Below the pieces are notes generated by a model. That model searched no databases. It saw only the letters and a program-made list of their open reading frames with translations, and had not been told where the DNA came from. Below, in pieces: positions 34,723-46,848 of a stretch of DNA of 64,000 nt. Location: NCBI GenBank assembly GCA_014529385.2, contig CM043948.1:79179291-79243290 (forward strand), written 5' to 3'. This stretch comes from Adiantum capillus-veneris (lineage: Eukaryota; Streptophyta; Polypodiopsida; Polypodiales; Pteridaceae). Both the position numbers and the translations under genes were made by a program. Position 1 is the stretch's first letter. Each line of letters starts with the position of its first letter.

Positions 34723-36090
34723 TGTAGCAAGATTGGACTAATAATATTGAGAGTAGAGGAATTAAGATGATCGTAGTGAGAATTTCTTTAAGAGAATTCA
34801 TCATGAGCATAAGAAAAGTACTTGATGGTAGATAGAAAAATAGCCATAATACCTAGTTAGCTTGGCATGAACAATACTTGCAAAAGAAAGAGAGAATTAT
34901 AGAACTTGGTAACAATTGAGGACCGGATATACTTGGAGTCAGTCCCCCTCCAAAAGGCTTTTGTATTATAGATTCTCCCATGACGAGAGACTTGGTACAT
35001 TACATGCTTTGTGTTCCTTGAGACCTTGTTGATTCAATGAAGATGGTAAACTTCATGTACCAAATTTATGTCCATAACTAATGTTGTAAAAGCATTAAAT
35101 TGTCTCCAACCTCAATCCCAAGACCTCAAATACCTTCAAAGGTGGAGAGAGAAAGAAGTAGCATAGGAGAAATAAATAGTCTCCAAGGCTTATCATTATT
35201 CTTAGAGCATAGCATAGCATAGCTTAGTTATGGAGATGAAAAAGATGGCAAGCTTTGCTTTGAAGGATTACTCTTGGTTGGATTTGCATTCCATGCATAG
35301 CCAAGAGGTGTTGGTGTAGGCTCTCAAAGCTTGGAGAAGGAGATCAAGTTCTTGTTCATCACACAATGAGAGTGTGTGTGAGTGTGTGTGGGAGAGTATA
35401 TGCTACAAGCAAGGCCTCTTGTTGCTTTCATAGAACCCTCATTTTTGCTCAATATTTTACCTCATTGGCTCTTGCCAAGCATAGCCAATCACATGCTTTG
35501 GTCATTTCAAGCAATAGAGGTAGCATTTAGACAAGTGCCCTCCTTTTCCCTTTGAGAGAGAGGTCTTGAATAATGCCTGAATAATTAATTAATTAAACTA
35601 AATTCTCATTGGACCTCTCTCAAGTCCATCCAATAGACTTTAGGCACACTATGAGGGCAACCTTGCTAGGGGCTTCACATGTGTCCTATATGCCTCTTGT
35701 GGAAAGAGCTTGTCTTGAATGTGTGTGTGTGTGTGTTCTCCCTCATGCCTCTACCTTTAGGGATTGTCCCGTCCTTGTTAGGGATCATGGTTTATATGCA
35801 CACCACAAGCACCTCAAGTACCTTAGTCATCAAGCATGACAAGCACCTCAGTCACCTTGGTCATCAAGCACCTCAAGCACCTTAGTCATCAAGCACGACA
35901 AGCACATCAAGAACATGCCTAGCTTACCCTAAGGTCTAAGGACTTCTATCAATAACCTTTGGAGGTCTTTAATGAAGCTAACCCTAAAGCCTTTTTAGCT
36001 CTATTATTTACACATTGTTCTTTAGTAGACCATCTCCTTTTGAGTCATTGTCAAGATGTAACCATCTCTCATTTTGAGTCTGGTCTAACA
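34723..36090 (-). repeat. 5' LTR (1.37 kb) of the minus-strand gag element
   Basis: Its downstream end (CTTGCTACA) is fixed by the adjacent primer-binding site. The upstream end is inferred from TGTTAGACC (plus 36082-36090), giving TGT...ACA termini. A TATA-like TATAAAC reads leftward at about 35797-35791. It contains a short tandem repeat at 35807-35912 and a (TG)n run near 35718-35734. The expected target duplication on the right would be ACATA (36091-36095); the other side is lost. Confidence 0.65.
35807..35912. repeat. Short tandem repeat CAAGCACCTCA...GTCATCAAGCA
   Basis: Imperfect tandem copies of a unit built from CAAGCACCTCAAG and ACCTTAGTCATCAAGCA, lying in the U3 part of the LTR just upstream of its TATA-like box. 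Confidence 0.7.
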
Positions 36091-37380
36091 ACATATATCT
36101 ATGTTCTAGCTCTTGTTTACCTTTTACCTTCCCATATTATATGATCAATTTAACATGAAAAAATCATTTGGGTAAAGCTAGATATTAGATTTTATGACAA
36201 TATTCTTCACGGTCAGATTATCAACCAAGTATCTCATATACATAATACATAAATAACATGATATATTCATGCACATATTGTTTATATGGCTTTCATAAAT
36301 CCAAATTAACAACATGAATGTCACATTTATGCAAAAACAAATGCTTTTATCAGATGACACTCTATAGCCGCGTTACCGACCAAGTATTGTTCAAATCTAA
36401 AAGGTGGTAATAGTTTTCATACAAAAATCATATGGCCGTGTTATTGATCGATGCCTATATGTTTCTTTTGCAAGATGAAGGGAAGTTGACTCACCATAAG
36501 GATACATATATCTTTGCATTACCGACATAGTATCCAAACGGCGAGCCAATACTACCACAAGGACATCATATTCCCTACGTAATTGAGGTGATGCCCCCAT
36601 GGTAATGACTATTCTATAGAATAGATTATGCTTTCTAGTAGGAGACTTGGTTGTGTGCACTTGGCTAATGGTTTGGAATTTGACATAGAGGGTGCAGGAG
36701 AGTGGTGCATCATACACGCTATGACATGTGCGCTATGTTCCTCAGCTGCTGAGACAGAGCTTGATCTAAGTGAGACAGTTGGTAGCTTCTGGTCGTTATA
36801 GACTGCTTAGAGAGAAATCTTTCCAGACGCATTGTGGTTCACTAGTGGTTGCTAAAGGAGACCGCAATGGCCTAGTATATCCTGTGCATGTGTCTGAGGT
36901 TTGAGACAACGTAGTCTTGATTTTATTTTTGGCATGCTTTGAGCGAGATGAGATGTGTCTCTTTCACAAGTGAGCTCCACCATGCTCACGAGACAAAGCA
37001 TTTGGCTATGTAGGTTGTGCCAGTAAATTCTGTAGAGATAGAGACAGAGCAACAGAACTATAGTGAGACACAGTAGGTGTTGTCAGACTTTGTGCACGCA
37101 GAGGTAGGGCAGGTCTGCTCCCTAGAGACACAGATAGAGATGACAGATATGGAGTTTTTTGATATGCTCATGTTAGAGGTTGATGAGTTGGTGCTGAGGC
37201 AAGCTTTTCCATGCATGGGAACCCCCCATATATTTTTTTCCCTTTTACCAAAATATTTCCTATTATATAAGTTACTTTTGATTTTTTCTTCCTTTTTCAC
37301 AAACGTTTTAGCCTTTATTAAATAAATAAGACTTATGCTAATCAATCACGATGTAGCATAAATAAGTAAGCTTTCTTTGT
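36091..37380. other. Noncoding interval
   Basis: No supportable gene. A phrase near 36840-36890 (LVVAKGDRNGLVYPVHV on the plus strand) faintly recalls copia sequence ahead of integrase, but nothing around it confirms this. Confidence 0.4.
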
Positions 37381-38288
37381 TGATCTCTCTTTTGACCTTA
37401 CATATTAAATATATATATTCTAAATTACATTATATATTTTAGTATTTTCTAATATATTTTTCATGTATGTATATTATTCCACCCTACCAAATATTTTATT
37501 CACTAGTTTTCATTTTCAAACCTCAACCCCACTTTCAAATTTCAATAATACCTCCATCTAGATGATTTCCAATCTTTTCAAAACTCCTGGTCATGTTTTC
37601 ATACACATGAAGGAGCTTACACTTGAAGGCAAGAGAGAAGTCCACTCAAAGGGGACCACCAAAAGACTTTTGCAGCCACAAATAATACATTATTTGTCTG
37701 AATTTTTTAAGTAAAGAAGAACCCCGAATCTGAAGGAGCGTTCAACATGAAAGATGTAGCTTGTGATCTCAAATTTTAGCTCAAATTTTTTCAGAATTTT
37801 TGGAGTTAGGAACGCGGAGCTATGATTTTTGTAGTGGACCCCAGTTTTCTCATGTAATGGTGACACAGGCCATCCCTAGTTTTCTTCCGTCTAGAATGGC
37901 TATGGTTCTACAAGTCTTCAAGCATGATTACAAGAGACAAGGCTCTTTTAATGAGGTCTTGGAAATTCTAGAGTGATTCTATCACCATTTTTGGAGGATC
38001 CATCCTCATCAACAAATATCCACCTTCGACAACCTCTCTTATAATTTTCTTACCTCTCTCTTCTCTCCCTAATAAGCTTATGTCTAGCCAAAGCTAGACT
38101 ATTGTAAATATTTCCTATCCTCTACATCCTACCCACATTCTCTCTTCTTCTCTCTCTATTGACTCTGGTATTTTAAATAATGAGGAGACAAGATGGGAGC
38201 CACAGTCACATGCACCCCATTTTCCTAGTCACCAGAGTAGGACACTCACTTCAATTAGAAATATTGCTAAATCCTCTCCTCCTTCCCT

Positions 38289-38297
38289 GTATAAGGA
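38289..38297 (+). promoter_or_regulatory. TATA box of the 37-39 kb LTR-like region
   Basis: TGTATAAGG, in the position that corresponds to the TATA box at 3802 in the related LTR. Confidence 0.4.
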
Positions 38298-38783
38298 GGC
38301 CATGAGAGCTTACCAGGACACAAAAACACACACAACATCACCAAATAATACACTATGCATTGTGTGTGCCTAGTGCACACACACACACACACACACCATC
38401 ACCATCACTGAAATCACCATGCTCGTCTTGATCATGACCTCTACACCCTTGCGCTATGGAAGATGAAGGGCAGCTAAATGAAGGATGATGGCCATAACCC
38501 TCGTGCGAGTCTTCGCCATCAACTCCCACCTATCCTCCATGTTCTCTACCACTCTCTCCCTTCTCATTCCCCTACCCTATGCTCCCCATTTCATCGCCTT
38601 ATTCTCTAAATAAAGCTTGAGGTTTTGTGAGTATGTTTTCCTGCAATGTTTTGCCCATGTGAGGTGTGTGGAATCTCCACCTAGTCTTGTGTTTGGAGTG
38701 AGCTTGTGTATGTGTGAAGGGTGTGCGGATTCGCCATCCTTCTGTGGTGCCTAAGTACTAAGCCGCAATACCCCCTCCCTCAC

Positions 38784-38786
<3 letters not shown>

Positions 38787-38843
<57 letters not shown>
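38787..38843. repeat. (CT)n microsatellite
   Basis: About 57 bp of uninterrupted CT dinucleotides. Confidence 0.95.
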
Positions 38844-38846
<3 letters not shown>

Positions 38847-39304
38847 CTCATTTCCCTTCCTCTTCATCATTACTCCCAAGCATCCATCTCTCTTGGATGA
38901 AAACTTTGTTATGGTGGTGTGTTATTTGCGTCCTAGCCACTGAAGCTAGGTGGTGCCCCCTGTTTGCTTGAACATGACAGGCTCAAGGCGCGCCATTTGG
39001 TCCCCGGTGTTTTAGAGGCCGTCGGGGTTCGGGGTTCGCTTTGCTCCCTTCAGTGCCAAGACACACAATTTTGCCTATGGGTGACCGGGACACACACTGT
39101 CGGTATTGACACGTCCATACGAGATGGGTAGTCCTCATGATGTAGTGATTGCAAATAGCAAAAGGGAGGCAACTACAGTCAGGTTTTCACATATTTCATC
39201 AGCGTTTGGGAATCTCATGCTTGACTTGTTAGTGTCGAGGCCCGATCTAGTAGCTGTAGTGGGAGAATTTGCAATAGGGGTTGTCAATCGTGCGATAGCT
39301 GACA

Positions 39305-40290
39305 CTAGCATGATGCATAGTGCAGTGTGAAGACCTTTCCCAATTTGGTTGTTGTTTTCACTTTCTCATTAGATTTAATGATTGGAGAATCCGAATTCTT
39401 CATGGATTCAATCATTTTTGTATTTTGCACAGATTTCAATGCTTCCTCCTTTGAATAACTTGCTTGTACCAAAAACCTAAAGGAAATCTTCTCGTGATTT
39501 TCCTGCACATCTGTTGGCAGCTCTACTTTTTGGCTTGAATTTTCATCCTCCTTTAACACCTCTGTTCTGCCCAACAGGCTAGCACATGTTTTCTCATCTG
39601 CACCCTTATGTTCACCGAAGGATTTGTGTGCAAAACGAAACATAGTTGCTAAAAATGTAGACAACCTGCTGCAATTATGATCCTTTCTTTTATCTGACAT
39701 GTAAACCTTAGCTGTAATTTTTTCATACAGCCAATTTGCCCAATTTATTGTACCTCCCTGCTCTGCAAAACATAATGGTCCATAGTCTTCCTTTTGACAT
39801 ATAGTCAAACTTTATGAGAAAGCATAATCTTTCCAAATACCATTTGAGTTGCTCTCTCCCTACATAATTTACATTCTTTAGCATGTAGTACTTCCTATTA
39901 CCCTCTGTAGGCCCAAATTCCTTCTTCAAGAAAGCTTCAGAACACTTAGGGATTGTGAAAATACCCTTCAATGGTAAATGAAATACATGTGAAGCCAATT
40001 TTGGGGTAAAAGATACTGTGCTTCAAATCACCCTTTGTTTTCCTGAGAATATCTAGCTGTGATTTTTCATAGTAGTTATGTCTCCATTCATCCCATTGGA
40101 GTGTTGCAAATGCATGCAGTCCTATGCTTTGTAGCCATACCACTTTAGTCTCTAGTGTCAAGTCTAGAGATACCTTAAAATCCATAAAACGGATCCATTA
40201 GGCATGGCTGCAGTTTTGTTGTGCTGAGAGGAGTCTCTACAACCACCTCTTCTTCTCCCAAAGCTTCGTCCTCCTCATAGCTGCTGACAC
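39305..40290 (-). pseudogene. Gypsy (copy B) extra ORF downstream of integrase
   Basis: Three minus-strand frames (40185-39946, 39998-39723, 39808-39305), separated by frameshifts, together read as one protein of roughly 290 residues. Phrases: FKVSLDLTLETKVVWLQSIG, GLHAFATLQWDEWRHNYYEK, CSEAFLKKEFGPTEGNRKYY, GTINWANWLYEKITAKVYMS. The Ser/Lys/Glu-rich C-terminus includes SYSKEEALKSVQNTKMIESM. It follows integrase on the same strand. Copy A has its N-terminal part intact, but here about 510 bp (A 10085-10595) are deleted at 40288. No membrane anchor or signal peptide is visible. The WANWLYEKI phrase loosely recalls plant transposon-associated accessory domains, but I do not assign it. Confidence 0.5.
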
Positions 40291-40752
40291 TTTGGTTGAA
40301 CCAATCCAACTAAAGGCCATTACAAATGGGGTGGTTTCCCTTGGAATTTCTTTAATTTGAAACCATTAACAGGTTTCTCAACTCTGGTACCAAAAACATC
40401 AGCAACTCAATGTTCCCTGTCCCAAATCCTAGAAAATATTATATGGACCAATATATCTCAAAGTTAACATGCCTGGATGTGGCCCTAATCTTGATTTATA
40501 CAACATTATCCAATCTCCAACCTAGAAAACTTTAAACATACTCACCCACCCAATCCTTCCTCCTTATCTGAATGACTTCAGATATATATGACCTTATCAA
40601 CCTGCCCTTTTCTAACTGCATCAAATATCTACTCCTGTACCTGACTGACAATTTGAGAATCATTTTTTCTTCAGTTACTCTAGGGCTTGGAACCACAAAT
40701 TACGCAGGGACCTCAACTTCTAGACCATACACCAATTTGAATGGAGTCATAC

Positions 40753-41559
40753 CTATGGTGACCTTGAAAGCTGTCCATTAGCTTGAGGATGATAAGCTGT
40801 GGACTTTTTGTGCATAATCATATGAGTTCTCATTAGTTCAACAATCACCTCATTTAGAAAATGGATCCCTCTATCACTCACCAACTCCACAGGACATCCA
40901 AACCTAGACATGATGTTATGATAGAGAAATCTGGCTACACTCTGAGCTTTATTATCGTTGAGAGAAACAGCTTCAACCCACTTGGTACAATAATCTGTAG
41001 CCACCAGAATGTACTTACATCCTTTACTAGAAGTGGGCTTGACAAGTCCAACAAAGTCCAGTCCCCACTTCTGAAAAGGTTCTATAGGTAATATAGAATG
41101 ATCAGACATTTTGTCCCTAGAATTTGGCTGGCCCAACCTTTGACAAATCACAAAGGTTCTAGCATGCTCATGGGAATCCTTCAATATAGTAAGCCACCAC
41201 AATCTAGGTTGCAACACTTTCTTACATGTTATATCACATGAAAAATGTCCTCCAGTTGTTCCTGAATGAGCTTCTTTCAAAACTGCCTTTTGTTCAAAAT
41301 CTGGAACACAACTTCTAATGATTTGATCAATCCCTTTCCTATATAATGCTCTTGCTATCACCAAAAATGGTCTACTTTTTAAAACAAACTTCCTTCTTTG
41401 GTCACCTGAAAATCCCATTGGCATTGTACCATCTGTCAAAAATGTTAACATCTGATCATACCATGATTCAGAGACTGTATTCTGAACTTCAAACAAATCA
41501 ACATCAGGTAGGTCATCTTGAACACCTGTTGGTTCTTCACCAGTATCAATTCTACTCAA
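40753..41559 (-). pseudogene. Gypsy (copy B) integrase
   Basis: The longest open piece of this enzyme in the window (41559 to 40753). The zinc finger is seen at EAHSGTTGGHFSCDITCKK ... HARTFVICQ, in which the first Cys of the C-x2-C pair seems to be Phe. The core has LDFVGLVKPTSSKGCKYILV and SDRGIHFLNEVIVEL, so two catalytic Asp residues remain. After AYHPQANGQ the frame runs straight into sequence belonging about 80 residues later (VTIGMTPFKLVYG), so the Glu of the D,D,E triad is deleted. The identical junction exists in copy A. Confidence 0.85.
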
Positions 41560-42948
41560 ATAATCACAAAGTCAAATTCCTGTAACAATAACATCCATCT
41601 AGCTAATCTTCCAGTCGACAATGGCTTCTTAATCAGGTAAAGCAATGCCTGATGATCCACATGAAAAATAACTCTGTTTCTTAGCAAATAATGTTTGAAT
41701 TTGGTTAAAGCATATACCATGCCAAGATCTTCTCTTTCTGTCACAACATAATTCCTTTCAACTGATGTTAACACCCTACTAGCATAGTAAACAGGTCATC
41801 AGAACCATTCTCTGACTCTTTCTTGCATGAGGAAAACACCAATAGCCATATCCGATGCATCAACAAATACATGGAAAAGTAATGACCAATCTGGAGGTTG
41901 TAATATTTGTGCTACTGACAACATCTTTTTTAACATCTAAAATAAGCTCTACTAAGGTTCAACCCATATTAAAGGTACACACTTCTTTGTTAGATGAGTA
42001 AGATGTAAACAAAAATTTGCCAAATATCTGAAATATCTAGCATGCCATTGCACCTGACCAACAGACCTGCTAACTTCCTTCAAATTCTTTGGGGTTTTTT
42101 CTCTTTTAATCATTTCAATATTCTTCTCATCAATGGACATCCCTTTGTGAGAAACCACATGACCTAAAAGTACTCCACTTTTGACAACAATGAAACTCTA
42201 AAAAGGATTAAGGCACATTCTGAATTGTCTACACCTTTCAAAACATAACTTCAAATGATGTAGATGAAGTTCCATTTTTCCAAATACTAAAAAATCATCC
42301 ACAAAAACTCTCATGAAATCCTGCAAATAAGGTTCAAATGTCTTATATGCTATAAAATTGAATGATGGTGGTCCATTTTTGTGTTCAAAATTCATAATTG
42401 TAGATGTAAAAGCACCCCACTCTCTCATAAAATCTGTTTTTTGTTGATCCTTTTCAACCATTTGAATCTGATTATACCCTAAAAAAGCATACAAAAGCTA
42501 TACATTTCTTTCCCTGCTACAACATCCAATATTTCATCACAAAATGGTATTGGAAAAGTATCTGTAACAGTGGCTGCATTCAACTTTCTGTAATCAACAC
42601 AAGCTCTCATTTTTTTCATTTTTCTTGGGCACACAATAATTGGTTTGATAAACCCAATAGTTAATAGCTTATCAATCTCCTTCTTTACCTGTTCTACAAA
42701 GTTTGAATTCATTCTATACCTCTGTTGCAAAATCGGAACTACATCCTCCTTTGATTAATGTGATGCTGATGTAAACCAGGATCTATACCTTTCACTTCAA
42801 AATATTCCCATCCATGAACATCTTTGTACTCCTTCAACAACTGAAACAACTCATGCAAAAAATCCCCATCTATATGAATACTGACCTTGACAATTTTGGG
42901 ATTCTCTTCTGTGTGCAAATTGAAATCCTTTAACTCATCTTCCTTCAC
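41556..42948 (-). pseudogene. Gypsy (copy B) reverse transcriptase and RNase H
   Basis: Right to left: pre-RT linker (IHIDGDFLHELFQLLKEYKD, 42948-42739), RT fingers (KEIDKLLTIGFIKPI, MRACVDYRKLNAATVTDTFP, 42730-42479), palm with the catalytic VFVDDFLVFGK (42494-42198), thumb (KTPKNLKEVSRSVGQVQWHA, 42158-41952) and RNase H (NYVVTEREDLGMVYALTKFK, VDHQALLYLIKKPLSTGRLA, 41774-41556). The FVDD site is intact here, unlike copy A. Stops and frameshifts separate the pieces. Confidence 0.88.
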
Positions 42949-44129
42949 CTAGTTGATCCTTCAAATCTTTCACTTTAAATCTTTTCAGCCAACTCTCTTG
43001 CTTCCTTTTCCTCTATCTGTAAGGCTTCCTTTGTATTAGGATTTGACTTTTGATCCACCATCTGCACGAACTCTGATCCCTATATTATCTGCCCAGGTAA
43101 TAAGTTGGAATCTACCTGTTTTTCCTCTTCATCCTTCTGCAGGATACCTTCAACATCAACTTCAAATACTGGTATAATGGTTGGCTTTTAAAAATGCTTC
43201 TTCTTCATCATCCTCCACTTCTTCTACCAAGTTAATTGTTTGAGCATACAAAGGTATTTCCTTAAAAGGAATATTTTTTCTCCCAAGCATAGGAATTGCA
43301 ATTTCCTGCTTCCCTTTCTTTATGACAACTTCATTCTCACCCCAATCCTGCTTGACTTTAGCCAAGACTTTAGTCAATCTGAACCAGGGCTTCCCTAATA
43401 ACATATCATAGGAGGTATCACCTCTCTCCATCTCCAACACAACAAAATTCACCTGAAACTAAATTCCTGCAATATAAATAGATTGCTATTTCAATATATT
43501 TGGTGGTTGAACTCTCCTCTGATCTGCCATCTTCACCTGAAACGGTGCTAGCTGCAATTCTCCCAACTTCATTTTATAATACACAGACTCAGCCAGAATG
43601 TTGAGTCCAGATCCTCCATCCAATAATACTTCATCAAACAAAGTGTTGCGAAACACCACCTGTATAACAGAGAGGAACTACAAAGTCGACATATGCTAGA
43701 TCAACTTTGTTCACTACTGGCTCAAGTATGCTATTTGTCTAAATTGGATACTCCCTTGAGCAATCTATTCAACAATTTTTTTTTGAAGGCTGGAACCATA
43801 CATAATAACTGATCCAAGGACATTTGCAATGGAGAGTTTATTAATGCTTCAAACCAGTCCTTGTCATCTTTTTTAATCAAGGGTCTCTCATAGTACTGCT
43901 GCAATTGATCCCCTTGAACATCTGAAGTACTATCATTCACATTTTGATTCTTTTGGTCCTTCTGCAACTGTTTCTGAACCTGGTCTCTGATTCCTTTTTG
44001 TTCCTTCCAATAAATAGGACCTTTAGCCTTAGACCTTGTAACAACCATTACATCTATCTCTTGGTTCTCCCCACATTGATTAGAATCACAAGCCCATTCA
44101 TCACAATGCTCTTGATATGGAAACTCCAT
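42949..44129 (-). pseudogene. Gypsy (copy B) protease and gag-pol linker
   Basis: The linker ORF 44129-43731 (NQEIDVMVVTRSKAKGPIYW, QLQQYYERPLIKKDDKDWFE) is followed by protease with LLDGGSGLNIL near 43610. NFVVLEMERGDTSYDMLLGK and PWFRLTKVLAKVKQDWGENE (43452-43162) then lead to LGRKNIPFKEIPLYAQTINL. The protease loop is unmutated here, but stops flank it. Confidence 0.78.
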
Positions 44130-44375
44130 ATTCCTACCAAGGAGCGCATCTGATGTTTGTTGCTCATCAATGTCAAATATGATGACATTTGCTTGAGCTG
44201 GTGATTGATGTTGGTGCTGCTGCTATGGGTAGCCTGCTAATTATCTTGGTTGTAGGGTACAACTGACATCCCTCTCTCCTCTCTATGATTGACCCACAAA
44301 ACATAATTCAGACCAACCCGATGATCTGGCGCTAAACAATACACACATGGCATGATGCCTGGTGGTCTTCTCTGA

Positions 44376-45290
44376 TTATATCTGATTTCTCCAAGGTGGT
44401 CTTGGAGGTCTCTGAAATGGTGGCCTCCCTCTAAATGGAGCTATTTGATTAGTTTCAACATCATTTTTCCCTCTCTCTGCTTGTGGAGTTGATCTACTCC
44501 TATTATTAGGGTTATACCAACACTGGGCTGTGTTATGGCCTTCCCTTTCACAAATTTGACAGTACTGCTTTTTCTTTGGAGCTACAATAGAATATCCAAT
44601 TTTCTTCAACTGACTAATTATAATCAAATCTTCTTCTTTGTCTTTTTTATCCTTTTTCTTCTTACCACTTTGCTTCTTCTTCTTCTGTTTTCCTTTACTG
44701 CTTTCAGCCTCACTATCAAAGGATACCCCAGAATCACTATCTTCATCAGTTCTAGACTCAACATCTAACTCTGCTTCTGATTCAGAGCTATGCTTGCTCC
44801 TAGATTTTGACCTGGTCATACCAAGTCTTTTTTCAACCCTTGCTGTCGTTGTGACCAAATTGTTGAAGCCACCTACAGTTTCTATGCTGGCCACAACATT
44901 CTTCAATCCCTTTCTTACACCTTTCAAGAAACAACCTGCTAACATCTCATCTGTGGGTCTCCCATTACCCTGTAATCTCTCCACCAAAATTATGAATTTT
45001 TGAGCATAATCTTCCACCAATATAGAAGGTTGTTGAGCCATAAGGGGAGGTTGAGGTGCTCTGCTAGGTCTTTGCTTGGTAGATACATGTAGTGGGTCAA
45101 AGTGAAGTATTCTTCTAATTCTTGCAGATCTTGCTGTCAAGAGAAGAGCCCCAAAAAATTGGCCCACCTGTCTTCCTACTGACGCTCCTAAACTCTCCCC
45201 TATTTGACTCCTTGGTTGCACTTCAAATACATCCACTTCTACTTCCTCCTCCATTGTATCTTCATGATGGAAGGGATCAATATTTCTTGC
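44376..45290 (-). pseudogene. Gypsy (copy B) gag
   Basis: The 293-codon frame from 45254 matches copy A: capsid (SILVEDYAQKFIILVERLQG, GGFNNLVTTTARVEKRLGM), acidic then Lys-rich region, zinc knuckle YCQICEREGHNTAQC, and an Arg/Pro-rich end. A small deletion near 44376-44380 shifts the frame relative to A and ends the protein about 35 residues earlier. Upstream sequence carries on into DNA shared with block A. Confidence 0.85.
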
Positions 45291-46080
45291 TTGGGTCTAA
45301 GCCCTTGTGTAATAGACCCTAGATACCCTTCTTGGTCGCTCTAACATACATAATCAGTTAATGAAACATAGATACCCGCAGCAATGCTGACACTGAGAGA
45401 ATTCGGACCAAACCCTAACAAAGCTGTAAACACAACATGATCGCCAAATGTGTATAACAAACCAAGAGAGGCCATGATTTAGATCTAATCAAACAAAGAA
45501 GCAAATGCAGTAAATTGAGAGTGGTCCAATACTGGTGGGGAATACTTCGCAAATAATTGGCACATTGGAAGTTTAAGCTTAACATTGACAAAATATACAG
45601 AATGTAGGTGGCAAAAGGTAGAGAGAAAAATGTTGCAGCAAAGCTTGTGTCATGGATGAGTCGAAAATGATAGATCTCGGTCCTTGACGATGACTACAAG
45701 GCAAAGCTGAGATAATAATAGAGGAATAACCTCGAATGTGTATGTATGTGTTTTGAGAAAAATGTGTGATGATGTGGCTACAGTTGGTTCTCATATGGAA
45801 GTCAGAGTAGTGGTAGCTCTAAGAAGGCAAACAAGGATGGCATGTATTGAGACTAGGTGCCCCTAATTCATGTTAAATGGAAGATTTCTTTGAAAGGGAG
45901 TGACAAAAGGTTACAAACCTTTGTAGGAAATCTCCGATCTAGTATGGAAAATGAATGTACTTCAAGATGTGGAAAGTCAAGGGTGTGGAGAAGATGAAAG
46001 GTGAAAATTTGTTCAAAAATATGGACAGCCAAAAAGGTTGGAGGAGATAGAGTGAGGAGTCTCATCATTTGCAAATAAAA
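45291..46080. other. Noncoding DNA shared with 19641-20430
   Basis: Close match to block A. The A-B match stops at CATCATTTGCA (46063-46073) and resumes at 47405 beside CCACTGTCCACAG. No gene is seen in this stretch. Confidence 0.7.
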
Positions 46081-46099
46081 AAGAAACGTTCCAAGTGAT

Positions 46100-46102
<3 letters not shown>

Positions 46103-46191
<89 letters not shown>
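46103..46191. repeat. (CT)n(CA)n compound microsatellite
   Basis: Roughly 27 CT units (46103-46156) run directly into about 18 CA units (46155-46191). The reverse-complement arrangement, (TG)n(AG)n, occurs 480 bp away. Confidence 0.95.
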
Positions 46192-46192
<1 letters not shown>

Positions 46193-46427
46193 CTCAAGGA
46201 TGAACGAGTGCTCACGGAACTCGGAAGTTCCCATTGTAAATCATTGGAACGAGTGCTCACATATTTTGGGAAAATTACCAAAATACCCCTCTAATTCATC
46301 TTCAAAGCCTACATAATCGACTCAAATTCTGAATTTAGCATCTTATATTGATAAGCAACGAGTCTTCTTATGAAAAGCTACAAATTTTTTTAATCTTTGG
46401 AGAAATTTAGTTTCACAACCAGGGGTA

Positions 46428-46550
46428 TTTTGGGAATTTTGGAAAATTTGAAGGGCATTTTGGGAATTTATGACAAAATATTGGGGGTGTTTTGGGTATT
46501 TTTGAAATTTGAGGGATATTTTGGGAATTTCCACAAATTAGAGGGTAATT
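46428..46550. repeat. 30-bp minisatellite, four units
   Basis: Units starting TTTTGGG(A/T)ATTT at 46428, 46458, 46490 and 46519 (29-32 bp apart), with a partial fifth at 46548. They share GGGAATTT...AAATTTGAGGG. It lies between the two inverted microsatellites. Confidence 0.8.
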
Positions 46551-46669
46551 TTCCCTATGATTTTTGAATGGAACTCGAAAGTAGCCCTTGTAAATCATTG
46601 GACCTTAATTTTCAAGGTTAAAAATTGAGCTTCTAGATTCTATATTGTGGTGTGTGTGGTGCTTGGACT

Positions 46670-46671
46670 GT

Positions 46672-46726
<55 letters not shown>
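46670..46726. repeat. (TG)n(AG)n compound microsatellite
   Basis: TG units (46670-46696) run into AG units (46696-46726). It is the inverted counterpart of the tract at 46103-46191. Confidence 0.95.
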
Positions 46727-46730
<4 letters not shown>

Positions 46731-46848
46731 TACGTAGTTAAAGCATTGCATTGCATTATACATTATATATGTGGCACATAACGGGGGGTGGCCCATCGTT
46801 AACGGGCAACCCGCTTATTCCATTAAGGGGCAGCCAGTTTAGAAGCAT

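Larger units (their letters stand above)
37381..39330 (+). repeat. LTR-like region related to the 2-4 kb LTR
   Basis: An AT-rich start is followed by a block at 37600-37860 similar to 2780-3060, including GGACCCCAGTTT and AGCTATGATTTT. A TATA box TGTATAAGG (38289-38297), a (CA)n tract (38376-38396), an AATAAA near 38609 and a (CT)n tract (38787-38843) then follow. The order of AT-rich U3, TATA and R/U5-like sequence matches an LTR read rightward. Ends are not defined and no primer-binding site is evident. A 74-codon frame at 39106-39330 is unrecognised. The right edge is where block B begins. Confidence 0.45.

Noticed and set aside
36840-36890. Copia remnant from the phrase LVVAKGDRNGLVYPVHV
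   Set aside because: Isolated similarity with stops on both sides and no neighbouring integrase or protease motif.
39106-39330. 74-codon ORF at the block B edge
   Set aside because: No motif, and it crosses towards a junction between two repeats. Coding is not supported.
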